64,000 nucleotides of DNA from Rhodococcus sp. 1163 (GCF_002091985.1 NZ_MKKX01000017.1:434001-498000); one strand, 5' to 3'; counted from the stretch's first letter, positions 49,595-59,625 are shown. Numbers and translations: made by a program. Notes: generated by a model from the letters alone, not told the origin.

Positions 49595-50572
49595 ATGACA
49601 ACTCCACTGAAATACGACGCACTCATCATCGGCGGGGGCGCCGCAGGCCTTTCCGCAGCGGTGGCGCTAGGACGGTCACGTAGAACCGTCCTCGTCATCG
49701 ATGCCGGCAATCCCCGTAATGCACCCGCCGCACACGCGCACAACTACCTCGGCCGCGAGGGCGTTCCACCACTGCAACTCCTCGAGATCGGGCGCACCGA
49801 AGCGCGGTCTTACGGCGCAGAAATCGTCTCGAGCACCGCGGTCGCGGCAGCGAAGGTAGAGGGAGGATTTACGGTCACACTCGGCGACGGCACGTCGGTC
49901 ATCGGCCGCAGCGTGCTGGTGGCGACCGGGCTGACCGATACATTGCCGGACATCCCAGGCATCGCCGAACGTTGGGGCCGCGAGGTCCTGCATTGTCCCT
50001 ACTGCCACGGCTGGGAAGTCCGCGACCAGGCCCTCGGGATCATCGGCGGCAAGTTCGGTGTCCACCAGGCACTGATGTGGCGTCAGTGGACCGAAGACAT
50101 CGTGCTGTTCACCCAGGGTTTCGAGCCCTCCGAGGAAGATCAGGTGAAACTGGAAGCGCGCGGCGTCCGCGTGGAGACGGACGAGATCGCCGAGCTCGCC
50201 ATCGAAAACGACACGCTCATCGGGGTTCGCACGATGTCGGGCAACACTGTGCCCGTTCATGCGGTGGTCGTGAAGCCGAAGTTCGAGGCAAATGCGGACA
50301 TTCTCCTCCAACTGGGCCTCGAGACAACGGAACTGATGATGGGCGACGTGCCCGTCGGCGCCACATCGGTGGCAACCGACCCCACCGGAGCGACATCCGT
50401 GGCGGGAATCTGGGCGGCCGGCAACGTGACTTCGCCGATGGAGATTCTGATCGGTTCGGCCGCAGGCGGTGTGCGTGCAGCGGGCGCCTTGAACGCGTAC
50501 CTCATCGACGAAGACGTGCGCAGCGCAGTCCGGGCCGCAAACGACAAAGCCGGGGCAGGAACCCAAAGCTGA
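49595..50572 (+). CDS. Thioredoxin-reductase-like NAD(P)/FAD oxidoreductase
   Basis: This 325-residue two-domain pyridine nucleotide flavoprotein has FAD loop LIIGGGAAGLSAAVALGRSR, the redox-active disulphide CPYCHGWEV (about 134-142), the NAD(P) loop GIIGGKFGVHQ and the C-terminal FAD motif GIWAAGNVTSP. CPYC rather than CATC matches the bacterial Trx-like reductases that act on small disulphides or alkyl hydroperoxide partners, as in toxoflavin- or mycothiol-related proteins. No thioredoxin gene is adjacent, so its partner is unknown. Confidence 0.88.
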   Translation: MTTPLKYDALIIGGGAAGLSAAVALGRSRRTVLVIDAGNPRNAPAAHAHNYLGREGVPPLQLLEIGRTEARSYGAEIVSSTAVAAAKVEGGFTVTLGDGTSVIGRSVLVATGLTDTLPDIPGIAERWGREVLHCPYCHGWEVRDQALGIIGGKFGVHQALMWRQWTEDIVLFTQGFEPSEEDQVKLEARGVRVETDEIAELAIENDTLIGVRTMSGNTVPVHAVVVKPKFEANADILLQLGLETTELMMGDVPVGATSVATDPTGATSVAGIWAAGNVTSPMEILIGSAAGGVRAAGALNAYLIDEDVRSAVRAANDKAGAGTQS

Positions 50573-50759
50573 CGCAAAATCGCAGGGGATCCATCGCGCA
50601 AATAGGTCCCTGCCGTTTCGGGACCTCGTGACCGATGAAAACTCATCGCAGCAGGAGTGGTTCCCGCGCTGTCGGGCAATCCTGGGCTAACCTCGCAGTC
50701 GGCGGATGCCCGATTGCCTCCGCCGCGCCGGCGCTGCACACGAAAGGGGAAGCCTTCGC

Positions 50760-53036
50760 ATGGACTCGAAGGTTCTTCCGATGCACCAACTGCTGGCCGG
50801 TATACCCAAATTGGTGGGCATTTCTTCAGCGGTCGTCGCCAGTAGTGTGCTTTTCTTCCGCGGCGACTCCTCGGTTCGTTCGATCGTCATGGCCGCGTTC
50901 GCTTTGTCGGCGATCGTCGCCATCAGCGTCGGTATTCGTCGGTACAAGCCTGCCGACGCCACGTCGTGGTGGTGCCTGTTCGGCGCATCTGCACTTTTTC
51001 TGGTCGGTGTTGGTCTCCGCGGCGACCCGACGGTCTATCCGGGTGGTGTCACCGCACTGTCCAATGCACTGACGCTGGGGGGCTACTGCCTGATCGGCAC
51101 GGCGCTGGCGCGATGGGTGCTCGAACGACGGTCCAGAGACGACATCACGCCGCTCATCGATGCCGGGCTCATCTCGGTCGGCACCCTTTTCGTGTCGTGG
51201 GTGGTGCTGATATCGCCGTTGCTCGACGGCTCCGTCGGTACGGCTGCCGCGATCAGCAACGGAGTGTATCCCGCAATCGACGCAGGCATGATCACGCTCG
51301 TGACGTACCTGCTCGTCTCGTCCACGCATCGCAATCGCGCGCTTCGCCTTCTTCTCGTGGCCTTGCTCGCAATATTGGTCGGCGACCTTGCCTACGCACA
51401 GTCCCTCTCACGTACGGTTCCGTTGTCGCCGGGACTACTGGACGGCATCTACCTGTTCGCCTACGCCGCACTTGCCCTTGCGGCTCTCAATCCGCAGATG
51501 GCGACGATGTCGCATCGACAGAATTCCCCTCCTCTGCACAGTCGCCGTCGGGTGCTGTTCGTCGTCGCACTCCTGGCGGTGTGCGCAGCCACGTTGGTTC
51601 TCGGATCCTCGATCTCGACGGTCGATCTCGTGGTGCGGTCGGCGTTGCTCTCGGTACTGCTGATCGGGACGTTCTTGCGAGGCGAGCGCGCCATGAGCCT
51701 CGTCCAACGCAGCGAGGACGACGCGCGATACCGCGCGGCCCACGACGCGCTCACGGGGCTACCGAACCGAACGATGCTCGACGAGCAGTTTGCTCGATTG
51801 GCTCTCGCAAGTGGACGTGGGCGAATCTTCGTCCTGTTCGTCGATCTCGACAACTTCAAGACTGTCAACGATTCCTACGGTCACCGTGTGGGTGACGAGA
51901 TGATCGCTGCAGCTGCCCATCGGATCCGCGCGACGGTGCGATCCTCGGACACCGTGGTGCGGTACGCGGGTGACGAGTTCATCGTCATCGGTCGATGCAC
52001 TCGTCCCGAGATGGAGGAGGTGGCTCGTTCGGTGATCGAGCGGATCTCCGAGCCGTTCGTTCTCAGCGTTGCCACCACGTACATCACGGCGTCGGTCGGG
52101 ATCGCCGCCGCCGACAACCGCCCAGGCGATCTGGACGATCTCCTCCGCGAAGCCGATATGGCGATGTATCACGCGAAATCGCTAGGGGCCTCCCGCTTCT
52201 CCTTCTTCGACGAGTCGTTGCGCGCGTCTTCGATCGCGGCGATCGAAACGGCAACTGCCCTACGAGGGGCGACCCGACGCGGTGAATTGGTCGTTCATTA
52301 TCAGCCGATAGTCTCGACGTCCTCACGAAGTACCGTCGTCTACGAGGCGCTGGTGCGATGGAACCGCGACGGTTGTTTACGCTCACCCGTCGAGTTCGTG
52401 CCGATCGCGGAATCCACGAATCTGATCGGTGAGATCGGGGCCTTCGTTCTGCGCACGGCCCTGCAGGATCTGAACGCGCTTCGGGCAGCCGGACAGAACG
52501 TCACGATGTCGGTCAATATCTCCTCGGTTCAACTCCGCGACGACTCGTTGCCGAAATTGGTCTCCGACATGCTGGAAGAGTATGGCCTGTGCGGTGCGGA
52601 TCTTGCTCTCGAAGTCACCGAAACTGCACTCATCGACGATGTCTTCGCTGCCAAGAAGATCCTCGATGAACTGGCAGCGATGGAAGTGTTGATCGTTCTC
52701 GACGACTTCGGCGTCGGGTACTCCTCGCTCAGCCGACTCCGCGAACTTCCCATCGCCTTGCTCAAGATCGACCGCTCCTTCGTCGCCGAGATCGGCACCA
52801 GCGAGTCCGCGGATTCGCTCGTCACGGCCATCGCAGCGATGGCGCGGGCGCTGCCTGTGTCCATCGTGGCGGAGGGCGTCGAAACCGAGGAACAAGCGCG
52901 CGCGGTGGAGGCTCTGCATTGTCGGTTCGCCCAGGGATACCTCTACGGCCGACCCGCGCCACTAGAACACTGGATACAGGCCACGCTCAACTCGGCGCAC
53001 CCGGTCGGTGTCGACTTGTCGAATACCGTCGAATAG
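50760..53036 (+). CDS. Membrane GGDEF-EAL c-di-GMP protein
   Basis: This 758-residue protein has an N-terminal membrane region of about eight helices (to residue 305), a GGDEF domain (about 310-480) with AGDEF (403-407), and an EAL domain (about 495-745). AGDEF keeps the metal-binding and catalytic Asp-Glu pair. The EAL set is complete: YEAL (528-531), NISSVQLRDD, EVTETALI, LDDFGVGYSSLSRL, LLKIDRSFV and EGVETEEQAR. A bifunctional c-di-GMP enzyme is possible. AAAGGGGA lies 10 bases before ATG 50760. Confidence 0.9.
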   Translation: MDSKVLPMHQLLAGIPKLVGISSAVVASSVLFFRGDSSVRSIVMAAFALSAIVAISVGIRRYKPADATSWWCLFGASALFLVGVGLRGDPTVYPGGVTALSNALTLGGYCLIGTALARWVLERRSRDDITPLIDAGLISVGTLFVSWVVLISPLLDGSVGTAAAISNGVYPAIDAGMITLVTYLLVSSTHRNRALRLLLVALLAILVGDLAYAQSLSRTVPLSPGLLDGIYLFAYAALALAALNPQMATMSHRQNSPPLHSRRRVLFVVALLAVCAATLVLGSSISTVDLVVRSALLSVLLIGTFLRGERAMSLVQRSEDDARYRAAHDALTGLPNRTMLDEQFARLALASGRGRIFVLFVDLDNFKTVNDSYGHRVGDEMIAAAAHRIRATVRSSDTVVRYAGDEFIVIGRCTRPEMEEVARSVIERISEPFVLSVATTYITASVGIAAADNRPGDLDDLLREADMAMYHAKSLGASRFSFFDESLRASSIAAIETATALRGATRRGELVVHYQPIVSTSSRSTVVYEALVRWNRDGCLRSPVEFVPIAESTNLIGEIGAFVLRTALQDLNALRAAGQNVTMSVNISSVQLRDDSLPKLVSDMLEEYGLCGADLALEVTETALIDDVFAAKKILDELAAMEVLIVLDDFGVGYSSLSRLRELPIALLKIDRSFVAEIGTSESADSLVTAIAAMARALPVSIVAEGVETEEQARAVEALHCRFAQGYLYGRPAPLEHWIQATLNSAHPVGVDLSNTVE

Positions 53037-53060
53037 TTGACCGCTGCTCACGATGGCCCT

Positions 53061-53789
53061 TCAGACGAACCGGTAGCCCATCCCGGTCTCGGTCAGCAGG
53101 TGGCGCGGATGCGACGGGTCGTCCTCGAGCTTGTGCCGTAACTGACCGAGATAGATTCGGAGATAGTGCGTTTCGCGCCCATGGTGCGGACCCCACACGG
53201 TCTGCAGAATCTCCTTCTGGGAGACCAGTTTCCCCTGGTTTCGGACGAGGAGTTCGAGCACACCCCATTCGGTCCGAGTGAGATGAATGTTCGCTCCGTG
53301 CCGCGTCACCGTCTTGGCGGACAAATCGACGGTGAACGAGTCGGTGACCACGACGGCCGCTTCCGCTGTATGAGGTCCGCGTCGCAGAGCTGCGCGCAGA
53401 CGCGCGAGCAACTCATCCATACCGAACGGCTTGGTGACGAAATCGTCGGCACCAGCATCGAGTGCCTCGACTGTATCGACGGAATCGGTGCGAGCCGAGA
53501 GAACGACGATCGGCACATCGGTCCATCCGCGCAAGCCTCCGATGACGTCGATTCCGTCGATATCCGGCAGACCGAGATCGAGGATCACGATCTCGGGATG
53601 GAAGTTCGCGGCCACTCGGAGCGCCTCGGCGCCTGATGCCGCCGTCACTACCTCGTAGCCACGCACGTTCAGATTGATTCGGAGTGCTCGCAGAATCTGC
53701 GGTTCGTCGTCGACGATGAGAACTCTGACTCGCGGCGTCGCCATCGAGCCACCGCCGGCAGTGACCTCGACAGACACACCCTTGCGCAT
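53061..53789 (-). CDS. kdpE: KdpE-like response regulator, orphan
   Basis: This 242-residue OmpR-type response regulator has receiver residues VLIVDDEPQILRALRINL, phospho-acceptor Asp in IVILDLGLPDIDGIDVIGGL and Lys in DDFVTKPFGMDELLARLRAA. The DNA-binding wing is TRTEWGVLELLVRNQGKLVS, HHGRETHYLRIYLGQLRHKL and DDPSHPRHLLTETGMGYRFV. It is very like mycobacterial KdpE, the regulator of the Kdp potassium transporter. No kdpD or kdpFABC gene lies in the window. ATG 53789 has AGGGGA upstream; ATG 53744 (MATPRVR) would give a shorter, KdpE-like length. Confidence 0.85.
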   Translation of the reverse strand: MRKGVSVEVTAGGGSMATPRVRVLIVDDEPQILRALRINLNVRGYEVVTAASGAEALRVAANFHPEIVILDLGLPDIDGIDVIGGLRGWTDVPIVVLSARTDSVDTVEALDAGADDFVTKPFGMDELLARLRAALRRGPHTAEAAVVVTDSFTVDLSAKTVTRHGANIHLTRTEWGVLELLVRNQGKLVSQKEILQTVWGPHHGRETHYLRIYLGQLRHKLEDDPSHPRHLLTETGMGYRFV

Positions 53790-53913
53790 CCGTCGATCCC
53801 CTCGTCGCTCGTTGGGTCCAGCCGTTACGGATACACCGTACTTCGAGCCGATGCCCAGCTCCACACGCCTATGCCGGACGGCCCGAGAGCGGACGCTCTT
53901 CGATCTTCCGACG

Positions 53914-54804
53914 GTGGTCGATTCTGAGATCGAACTGCGACATTCGGGACACTGCTCTCAGGTTGACGCTCTACAGTCGGACCCAGAAGTCAAGTCTGTA
54001 TCGACAGAGAGATCCGCCATCAGCAATCCACACCACGCCGACACATCTCACCGAAGCCACAACCTGAGCCACGCCGCTGCAGGAACTGCATGGATTCTCT
54101 CGTTCGCATATTTGTTGGCAGAGGTGTTCACGGCTGCTGCGTGGAACACGCCCTACAGCTTTGCCCAGAACTCGATCAGCTCACTCGGTGTGACGACCTG
54201 TGACGTCGATTCGTGCTCTCCGATGCACGACGTCATGAACTCGACGTTCGTAGCGCTCGGGGTATTGACCCTCATCGGCGCCCTCTTCTTGCATCGACAC
54301 ATCCGAAATGGCCGGTCGAAAAAGTGGATTCTCTCGCTGGCGGTTGTCATCGCCGTGAGCACTGCAGCCACCGGACTGTTCCCGGCGAACGACGGAGCGC
54401 TCATCCATTGGTCGGCGGTGATGCCGGGGTTCGTGGCAAGACATGTCGTGCTCGTCCTGATCGCATGGCATCTGTGGCACGAGAAGCGACTGGTGGCGAT
54501 CTGGTCGGCACTGTGCGCGTTCGTCGGAGTGCTCGGAGCAGTCCTCATGCTGGCGAAGGCACTGCATTTCGGCCTCGGCGAGCGCCTTGCGCTCTACCCC
54601 TTGCCGACGTGGATGGCGGTCACCGGCACCGCAGTCTTGCTGGCGTTGGCACGACGCACAGTCCTGCGGAACGTCGACTTCTCGGTGCGCGCGTTCGACC
54701 CGCGGATCTGGCCACGCGTCTGGATCGCCCCCACGGTGGACTGCCGTCGTGACCCGCATCCGGTGAGCGGCAAGCTCACCGTCCTGGCACCACTTAGTCA
54801 TTGA
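53914..54804 (+). CDS. DUF998 membrane protein
   Basis: This seven-to-eight-helix DUF998 protein of about 296 residues has GTAWILSFAYLLAEVFTAAA, PYSFAQNSISSLG, FVALGVLTLIGALFLHRHI, WILSLAVVIAVSTAATGLFP and WSALCAFVGVLGAVLMLAKA. Small Cys pairs lie near 125 (TTCDVDSCSP). Function unknown. The start is uncertain: GTG 53914 gives a 60-residue hydrophilic N-terminus, and ATG 53851 is also in frame. It is divergent from the KdpE gene. Confidence 0.75.
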   Translation: MVDSEIELRHSGHCSQVDALQSDPEVKSVSTERSAISNPHHADTSHRSHNLSHAAAGTAWILSFAYLLAEVFTAAAWNTPYSFAQNSISSLGVTTCDVDSCSPMHDVMNSTFVALGVLTLIGALFLHRHIRNGRSKKWILSLAVVIAVSTAATGLFPANDGALIHWSAVMPGFVARHVVLVLIAWHLWHEKRLVAIWSALCAFVGVLGAVLMLAKALHFGLGERLALYPLPTWMAVTGTAVLLALARRTVLRNVDFSVRAFDPRIWPRVWIAPTVDCRRDPHPVSGKLTVLAPLSH

Positions 54805-54909
54805 AACGTGCCTGTCGATTCCACGGCAGCTCGATCGTCATCTCTGTGCAAGACCGCGTGATGCGGTGACAATCGAAACAGACGTTGACCAGACGATCGG
54901 GAGCACACC

Positions 54910-55278
54910 ATGAGATACGCACTTCTCCTCAGCAACGAAGAGCCCGGTGAGGGCGTCATTCCAGACGAAGCCAGAACGCAGATGCAGGAGGCGTTCGGCA
55001 CCTACGGGAAAGCCCTCCAATCAGCTGGAGTTCTCGTCGCGGCCGAAGTTTTGACCAACGCGGCGGCGACAACCACGATCACCCTTCGCAGCGGTTCGCT
55101 GCAGATTCAAGACGGACCGTTCGCGGACACCAAGGAGGCACTCGCCGGGGTGTTCGTCCTCGACGTACCCGACCTGGACGCTGCGCTGATGTGGGCCGAG
55201 CGTTGTCCGGGCGCACAGTACGGAGTGATCGAAGTACGGGCAGCCGCTACGTCGTTCATCGACGGATCGTGGACCTGA
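54910..55278 (+). CDS. YCII-like protein paired with ECF sigma factor
   Basis: This 122-residue YCII/DGPF-domain protein starts MRYALLLSNEEPGEGVIPDE and contains QDGPFADTKEALAGVFVLDV and CPGAQYGVIEVR. In actinobacteria such genes sit in front of ECF42 sigma-factor genes, as here; the sigma gene start overlaps its end by ten bases. A regulatory or small-molecule sensing role is assumed from the pairing. Confidence 0.88.
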   Translation: MRYALLLSNEEPGEGVIPDEARTQMQEAFGTYGKALQSAGVLVAAEVLTNAAATTTITLRSGSLQIQDGPFADTKEALAGVFVLDVPDLDAALMWAERCPGAQYGVIEVRAAATSFIDGSWT

Positions 55279-56489
55279 AAGCTCGAAATTCTGCCGAGAA
55301 CTCCGCTCGCGGTTCGTACGGGCGACTTCTCGCGCTCCTCGCGGCGGCGAGCAGGGACATCGCCGGCGCCGAGGATGCGCTGGCCGACGCCTTCGAGCGA
55401 GCGTTGACGACGTGGCCGAGGGACGGTGTCCCGTCGAACCCCGATGGATGGCTGCTGACCGTGGCGCGGAATCGGCAGCGGGACGTCTGGAAGTCCGCAC
55501 CACACCGAATGAACGACCCACTGACGTCGGCGCCGGAGACCTACGACCATCTCGCCGAACTCGATCCCGACGCGATCGAAGACAAGCGGCTGGAACTGAT
55601 GCTCGTCTGCGCGCACCCGGCGATCTCCCCGGCGGTACACACCCCGCTGATGCTCGACGTCGTACTCGGCTACACGGCGAAGGACATTGCTCGTGCATTC
55701 GCGTTGCCGTCGTCCACACTGGCCGCACGCCTCGGACGGGCCAAACGACGCATCCGCGAAGCCGGAATCTCCTTCGAGCTACCCGACAGATCCATATTGC
55801 CCGAGCGGGTCGACGCGGTGCAGGCAGCCGTGTACGGCGCTTTTGCCATCGACTGGCACACCAGTGGGGTCGAGATGCGCGACGGCCTTGCCAGCGAGGC
55901 CCTCCATCTCGCGGAGACACTCTGCACACTTCTGCCCGAGGATCCGGAAGCGCATGGACTTGCGGCACTCATCTTGCTGAGCACCTCGCGCCTACCAGCA
56001 CGCCGGATCGACGGCGTCCTGGTCCCGATTCAGGCCCAGGACGTGCAGAGATGGGACGAGGCAACGATTGCGCGCGGTGAATCGCATCTACGTCGAGCGC
56101 ATGCGATAGGTGCTCTCGGACGGTTCCAACTCGAAGCAACGATCCAGGCCGTGCACTGCGCGCGCCGACACACTGGATCCACGGACTGGGCCACGCTGCG
56201 CGCACTGCACACCACACTCGACGCACTGGCGCCGACGCTCGGCGGCAGCGTGGCATTGGCCGCCGTCACCGCCGAAACCGACGGCCCTGAATCCGGGCTC
56301 CGCATGCTCGACGAGCTCGACGGCACCGAGCGATTCCAGCCCGCATGGGCGGTACGCGCCCACCTGCTCGAGCGGTTGGGCCGCGTCGAGGAATCGGTAG
56401 TCGCCTACGAGAAGGCAATCTCACTGTCCGCGGATGTACCGACGCGACGGTACCTCCGCGGGCGGGCCGACGCGTTGCTGACGAGATGA
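55269..56489 (+). CDS. ECF42-type RNA polymerase sigma factor
   Basis: This 406-residue ECF sigma factor has sigma2 at about 14-75 (GAEDALADAFERALTTWPRD, PDGWLLTVARNRQRDVWKSA), sigma4 at about 110-170 (LMLDVVLGYTAKDIARAFAL, PSSTLAARLGRAKRRIREAG), and a C-terminal TPR-like extension to residue 406. The long extension and the YCII neighbour are features of group ECF42, where the extension is important for activity. There is no anti-sigma gene. GTG 55269 overlaps the YCII gene. Confidence 0.9.
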   Translation: MDLKARNSAENSARGSYGRLLALLAAASRDIAGAEDALADAFERALTTWPRDGVPSNPDGWLLTVARNRQRDVWKSAPHRMNDPLTSAPETYDHLAELDPDAIEDKRLELMLVCAHPAISPAVHTPLMLDVVLGYTAKDIARAFALPSSTLAARLGRAKRRIREAGISFELPDRSILPERVDAVQAAVYGAFAIDWHTSGVEMRDGLASEALHLAETLCTLLPEDPEAHGLAALILLSTSRLPARRIDGVLVPIQAQDVQRWDEATIARGESHLRRAHAIGALGRFQLEATIQAVHCARRHTGSTDWATLRALHTTLDALAPTLGGSVALAAVTAETDGPESGLRMLDELDGTERFQPAWAVRAHLLERLGRVEESVVAYEKAISLSADVPTRRYLRGRADALLTR

Positions 56490-56563
56490 GTATGTCCCGT
56501 CACGAAACCCACGTCTGGTCGGTCGAATAGGTACACGGAAGTTCCTTCCAGAAGGAGATGCTC

Positions 56564-58294
56564 ATGAGTTCCACAGAACGTCGGATAGCGACCTCGGTGC
56601 TGGTCATCGGATCGGGTGGATCGGGCCTGCGGGCAGCCATCGAGTTGGCCGAACACGGGACCGACGTCCTCGTGGTCGGCAAACGGCCGAAGCTCGATGC
56701 TCATACCTCGCTCGCCGCCGGTGGAATCAATGCTGCTCTGTCGACGATGGATCCCGAGGACTCGTGGCAGCAGCATGCCGCAGACACGGTGAAGGAAAGC
56801 TACTTTCTCGCCAATCCGCACACCGTCCAGATCGTCACCGAAGGCGCCGAGCGGGGTATCGCCGACCTGGTTCGCTACGGAATGCCGTTCGCCCGTGAGG
56901 AAGACGGGCGGATATCGCAACGCTTCTTCGGTGCACATACCTACAGGCGAACCGCTTTCGCGGGCGACTACACCGGGCTCGAAATTCAACGAACACTTCT
57001 GGCACGTAGCGAGGAGCTCGATATCGAGATCCTGGACAGCGTCTACATCACCAAGCTCCTCGTTCGCGACAACACGATCTTCGGCGCCTATGGATTCGAC
57101 CTCACAACCGGTACGCGTTACGTCTTCCATGCGGATGCCGTGATTCTCGCTGCCGGTGGTCACAACAGAATCTGGCGCCGATCGTCTTCACGGCGCGACG
57201 AGAACACCGGCGATTCCTTCCGCTTGGCCTACGAGGCCGGTGGCCGGATCCGCGACCCGGAACTCGTACAGTTCCACCCTTCCGGGCTGATCGAACCAGA
57301 AAATGCTGCAGGAACACTGGTTTCGGAAGCAGCACGCGGCGAGGGCGGCATATTGCGCAACACCCTCGGCGAACGCTTCATGAGCCGATACGACCCCGAG
57401 CGGATGGAACTGTCCACCCGCGACCGCGTCGCACTCGCTGCATACACCGAGATCAAGGAGGGCCGCGGAACTGCCCACGGAGGTGTCTGGCTCGACGTGT
57501 CACATCTCGATCGCGACGTCGTCATGCGCCGACTCCCTCGCGTGTACCAGACACTGATGGAACTTCAAATGCTCGACATCACAACGGATCCCATCGAGAT
57601 AGCACCCACCGCGCACTATTCCATGGGTGGCGTGTGGGTACGACCGGACGACCACAGCACCGACGTCACGGGCCTGTACGCAATCGGAGAAGCATCGAGC
57701 GGGCTGCACGGCGCAAATCGCCTCGGCGGGAACTCCCTGATCGAATTACTGGTCTTCGGACGCATAGTCGGGCAAGCCGCGGCGAAGTACTCGGAGGGAC
57801 TGGATGCGCAACTTCGTTCGGAGAACGCAGTTTCCGAGGCACGAGCCGAAGTCGATACGCTGCTCGTCTCAGACGGGCATGAGAACGTGCGGGCCCTGCA
57901 GCGAGCGATTCGCAACACGATGACCGAACATGCCGGCGTCGTGCGGGACGAAGTCGGGCTCACAGCGGGACTGACGGAACTCGACGAGATCGAACTTCGC
58001 ATCGCCGACGTCGGTGTCCATCCGGACATCGCCGGATTCTCCGACGTAGCCCATGCTTTCGATCTGAAGTCGGCCGCACTGGCGGCGCGGGCGACCCTCG
58101 AAGCGGCGCTCGAACGCCGTGAGACGCGCGGATGCCACAACAGATCGGACTTCCCGGACCAAAGCGCATCGTTCCAGGTCAACCTGGTGTGGTCTGGCCC
58201 CGGAGAAATCACACGCGAGGCCATCCCGGCGATCCCGTCGGAGATCGGAGCTCTCATCCGCACGGTCGATTCCACCGGAAAGCTCGTCGAGTAA
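56564..58294 (+). CDS. FAD-binding fumarate reductase/succinate dehydrogenase-like flavoprotein
   Basis: This 576-residue SdhA/FrdA/L-aspartate-oxidase-family flavoprotein has FAD loop VLVIGSGGSGLRAAIELAEH, the FAD-linking His in AHTSLAAGGINAALST, LILAAGG-like DAVILAAGGHNRIWRR, capping/active residues in ELVQFHPSGL and EAARGEGGILRNTLGERFMS, and Arg in RLGGNSLIELLVFG. GAAGGAG precedes ATG 56564. No iron-sulphur subunit gene follows, so it is not a standard Sdh/Frd complex; electron partner and substrate are unknown. It stands alone after the sigma gene. Confidence 0.85.
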   Translation: MSSTERRIATSVLVIGSGGSGLRAAIELAEHGTDVLVVGKRPKLDAHTSLAAGGINAALSTMDPEDSWQQHAADTVKESYFLANPHTVQIVTEGAERGIADLVRYGMPFAREEDGRISQRFFGAHTYRRTAFAGDYTGLEIQRTLLARSEELDIEILDSVYITKLLVRDNTIFGAYGFDLTTGTRYVFHADAVILAAGGHNRIWRRSSSRRDENTGDSFRLAYEAGGRIRDPELVQFHPSGLIEPENAAGTLVSEAARGEGGILRNTLGERFMSRYDPERMELSTRDRVALAAYTEIKEGRGTAHGGVWLDVSHLDRDVVMRRLPRVYQTLMELQMLDITTDPIEIAPTAHYSMGGVWVRPDDHSTDVTGLYAIGEASSGLHGANRLGGNSLIELLVFGRIVGQAAAKYSEGLDAQLRSENAVSEARAEVDTLLVSDGHENVRALQRAIRNTMTEHAGVVRDEVGLTAGLTELDEIELRIADVGVHPDIAGFSDVAHAFDLKSAALAARATLEAALERRETRGCHNRSDFPDQSASFQVNLVWSGPGEITREAIPAIPSEIGALIRTVDSTGKLVE

Positions 58295-58311
58295 CGCCGT
58301 GGTTGCGGGCG

Positions 58312-59625
58312 TCAGGCTGCCGCTCGCTCCACTTCGGGTTCGACCAGTTCGACCTGATCCACCCACTTGTCGGTGTACTGGAAGTGTGGGCGTCGATCGC
58401 CGATGTAGGAGCTGAGCCACGACACGACCGCGACGTATCGGTTCCGAAAGCCCACCATGTACATCAGATGCACTGCCAGCCATAGTACCCACGCGATCGG
58501 CCCCGCAATGTCCACCTTGCCGAACAGACGCGCGACGGCACTGAATCTACCGACGATCGACATACTGCCCTTGTCGACGTAGCGGAACGGTGTGCCTGCC
58601 TTCACCTTTCCGGTGATCATCTTGGCCGCGTGCCTACCCTGCTGCATCGCGATAGGAGATTGGCCCGGCAGGTTGTCGAGTGAGGTGACGTCGCCGATGG
58701 CGAAAATGTCCGATGCCGAGCCGACAGTCAGGTCGTCGTGAATCAGTAGTCGCCCGGCGCGATCGGTTTCGCACCCTGTTCGCTCGGCGATGGTCGCAGC
58801 CAGTGCGCTTGCCTGAACGCCTGCGGACCAGATGACGGTCTTGGCGGCGATGGTGCGTACAGCCTTGGTGTCGACGTCTTTGATCGTGACCGTGTCATCG
58901 GCGATGTCGGTGACCATGGCACCGGTCACCACGTCCACCCCCGACCGTTCCAGTTTGGCCCGCGCATACTTGCTCAACCGACCACCGTAGGCAGGCAATA
59001 CATCTTTGACGCCGTCGACCAGCGTGACCGTGACGTCATCCGGCGTGATGTCGGGGAACGAACCGGCGAAATAGCGGTGTGCAAGATCGCGGATCTGGCC
59101 GGCAAGTTCGACGCCGGTCGCACCAGCGCCGACGACGACGAAGCTCAGGAGTTCTCGCTTGGCGTCGACGTCCGAGGTCAGATGCGCTTCTTCGTAGCAA
59201 CTCAGGATCTGCTCGCGGAGGGCGATGGCGTCGTCCACGGTCTTGAGGGCGAAAGTGCGGTCCTTGAACTCGTCGTGACCGAAATATGCCTGCGTAGCGC
59301 CGGTAGCAACGATGAGGCGGCCGTACCGGATCGAACGCGTGGAGCCCGCTGCCGTGTAGGTGAGAACGTGCCGCTCGGGATCTACGTCGACGACGCGGCC
59401 CAGCCGGACATCTGCCGAGTCGTACTCGGCGAGGATTCGCCTGATCGGCGGGGCAATCTCTCCCGTCGAGATCATTCCGGTGGCCGCTTGGTACAGCAGC
59501 GGCTGGAACAGGTGCTCGGTGGTGCTGGAGATAAGCGAGAACTTCACGCCAGCCTTGCCCAGAGTCTTGGCGGCAGCCAAAGCTCCGAATCCTGATCCGA
59601 CGATCACGACCTCGTACTCATCCAC
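58312..59625 (-). CDS. Type II NADH dehydrogenase-like flavoprotein
   Basis: This 437-residue NDH-2-like pyridine nucleotide-disulphide oxidoreductase has FAD loop VVIVGSGFGALAAAKTLGKA, LFQPLLYQAATGMISTGEIA (family signature), NAD loop VVVGAGATGVELAGQIRDLA and C-terminal FAD site SDIFAIGDVTSL, followed by IAMQQGRHAAKMI. A C-terminal membrane-associating stretch (IAWVLWLAVHLMYMVGFRN) fits a peripheral membrane enzyme that feeds electrons from NADH to quinone. The GTG at 59625 has AGGAGG seven bases upstream. Divergent from the LysR gene. Confidence 0.9.
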   Translation of the reverse strand: MDEYEVVIVGSGFGALAAAKTLGKAGVKFSLISSTTEHLFQPLLYQAATGMISTGEIAPPIRRILAEYDSADVRLGRVVDVDPERHVLTYTAAGSTRSIRYGRLIVATGATQAYFGHDEFKDRTFALKTVDDAIALREQILSCYEEAHLTSDVDAKRELLSFVVVGAGATGVELAGQIRDLAHRYFAGSFPDITPDDVTVTLVDGVKDVLPAYGGRLSKYARAKLERSGVDVVTGAMVTDIADDTVTIKDVDTKAVRTIAAKTVIWSAGVQASALAATIAERTGCETDRAGRLLIHDDLTVGSASDIFAIGDVTSLDNLPGQSPIAMQQGRHAAKMITGKVKAGTPFRYVDKGSMSIVGRFSAVARLFGKVDIAGPIAWVLWLAVHLMYMVGFRNRYVAVVSWLSSYIGDRRPHFQYTDKWVDQVELVEPEVERAAA

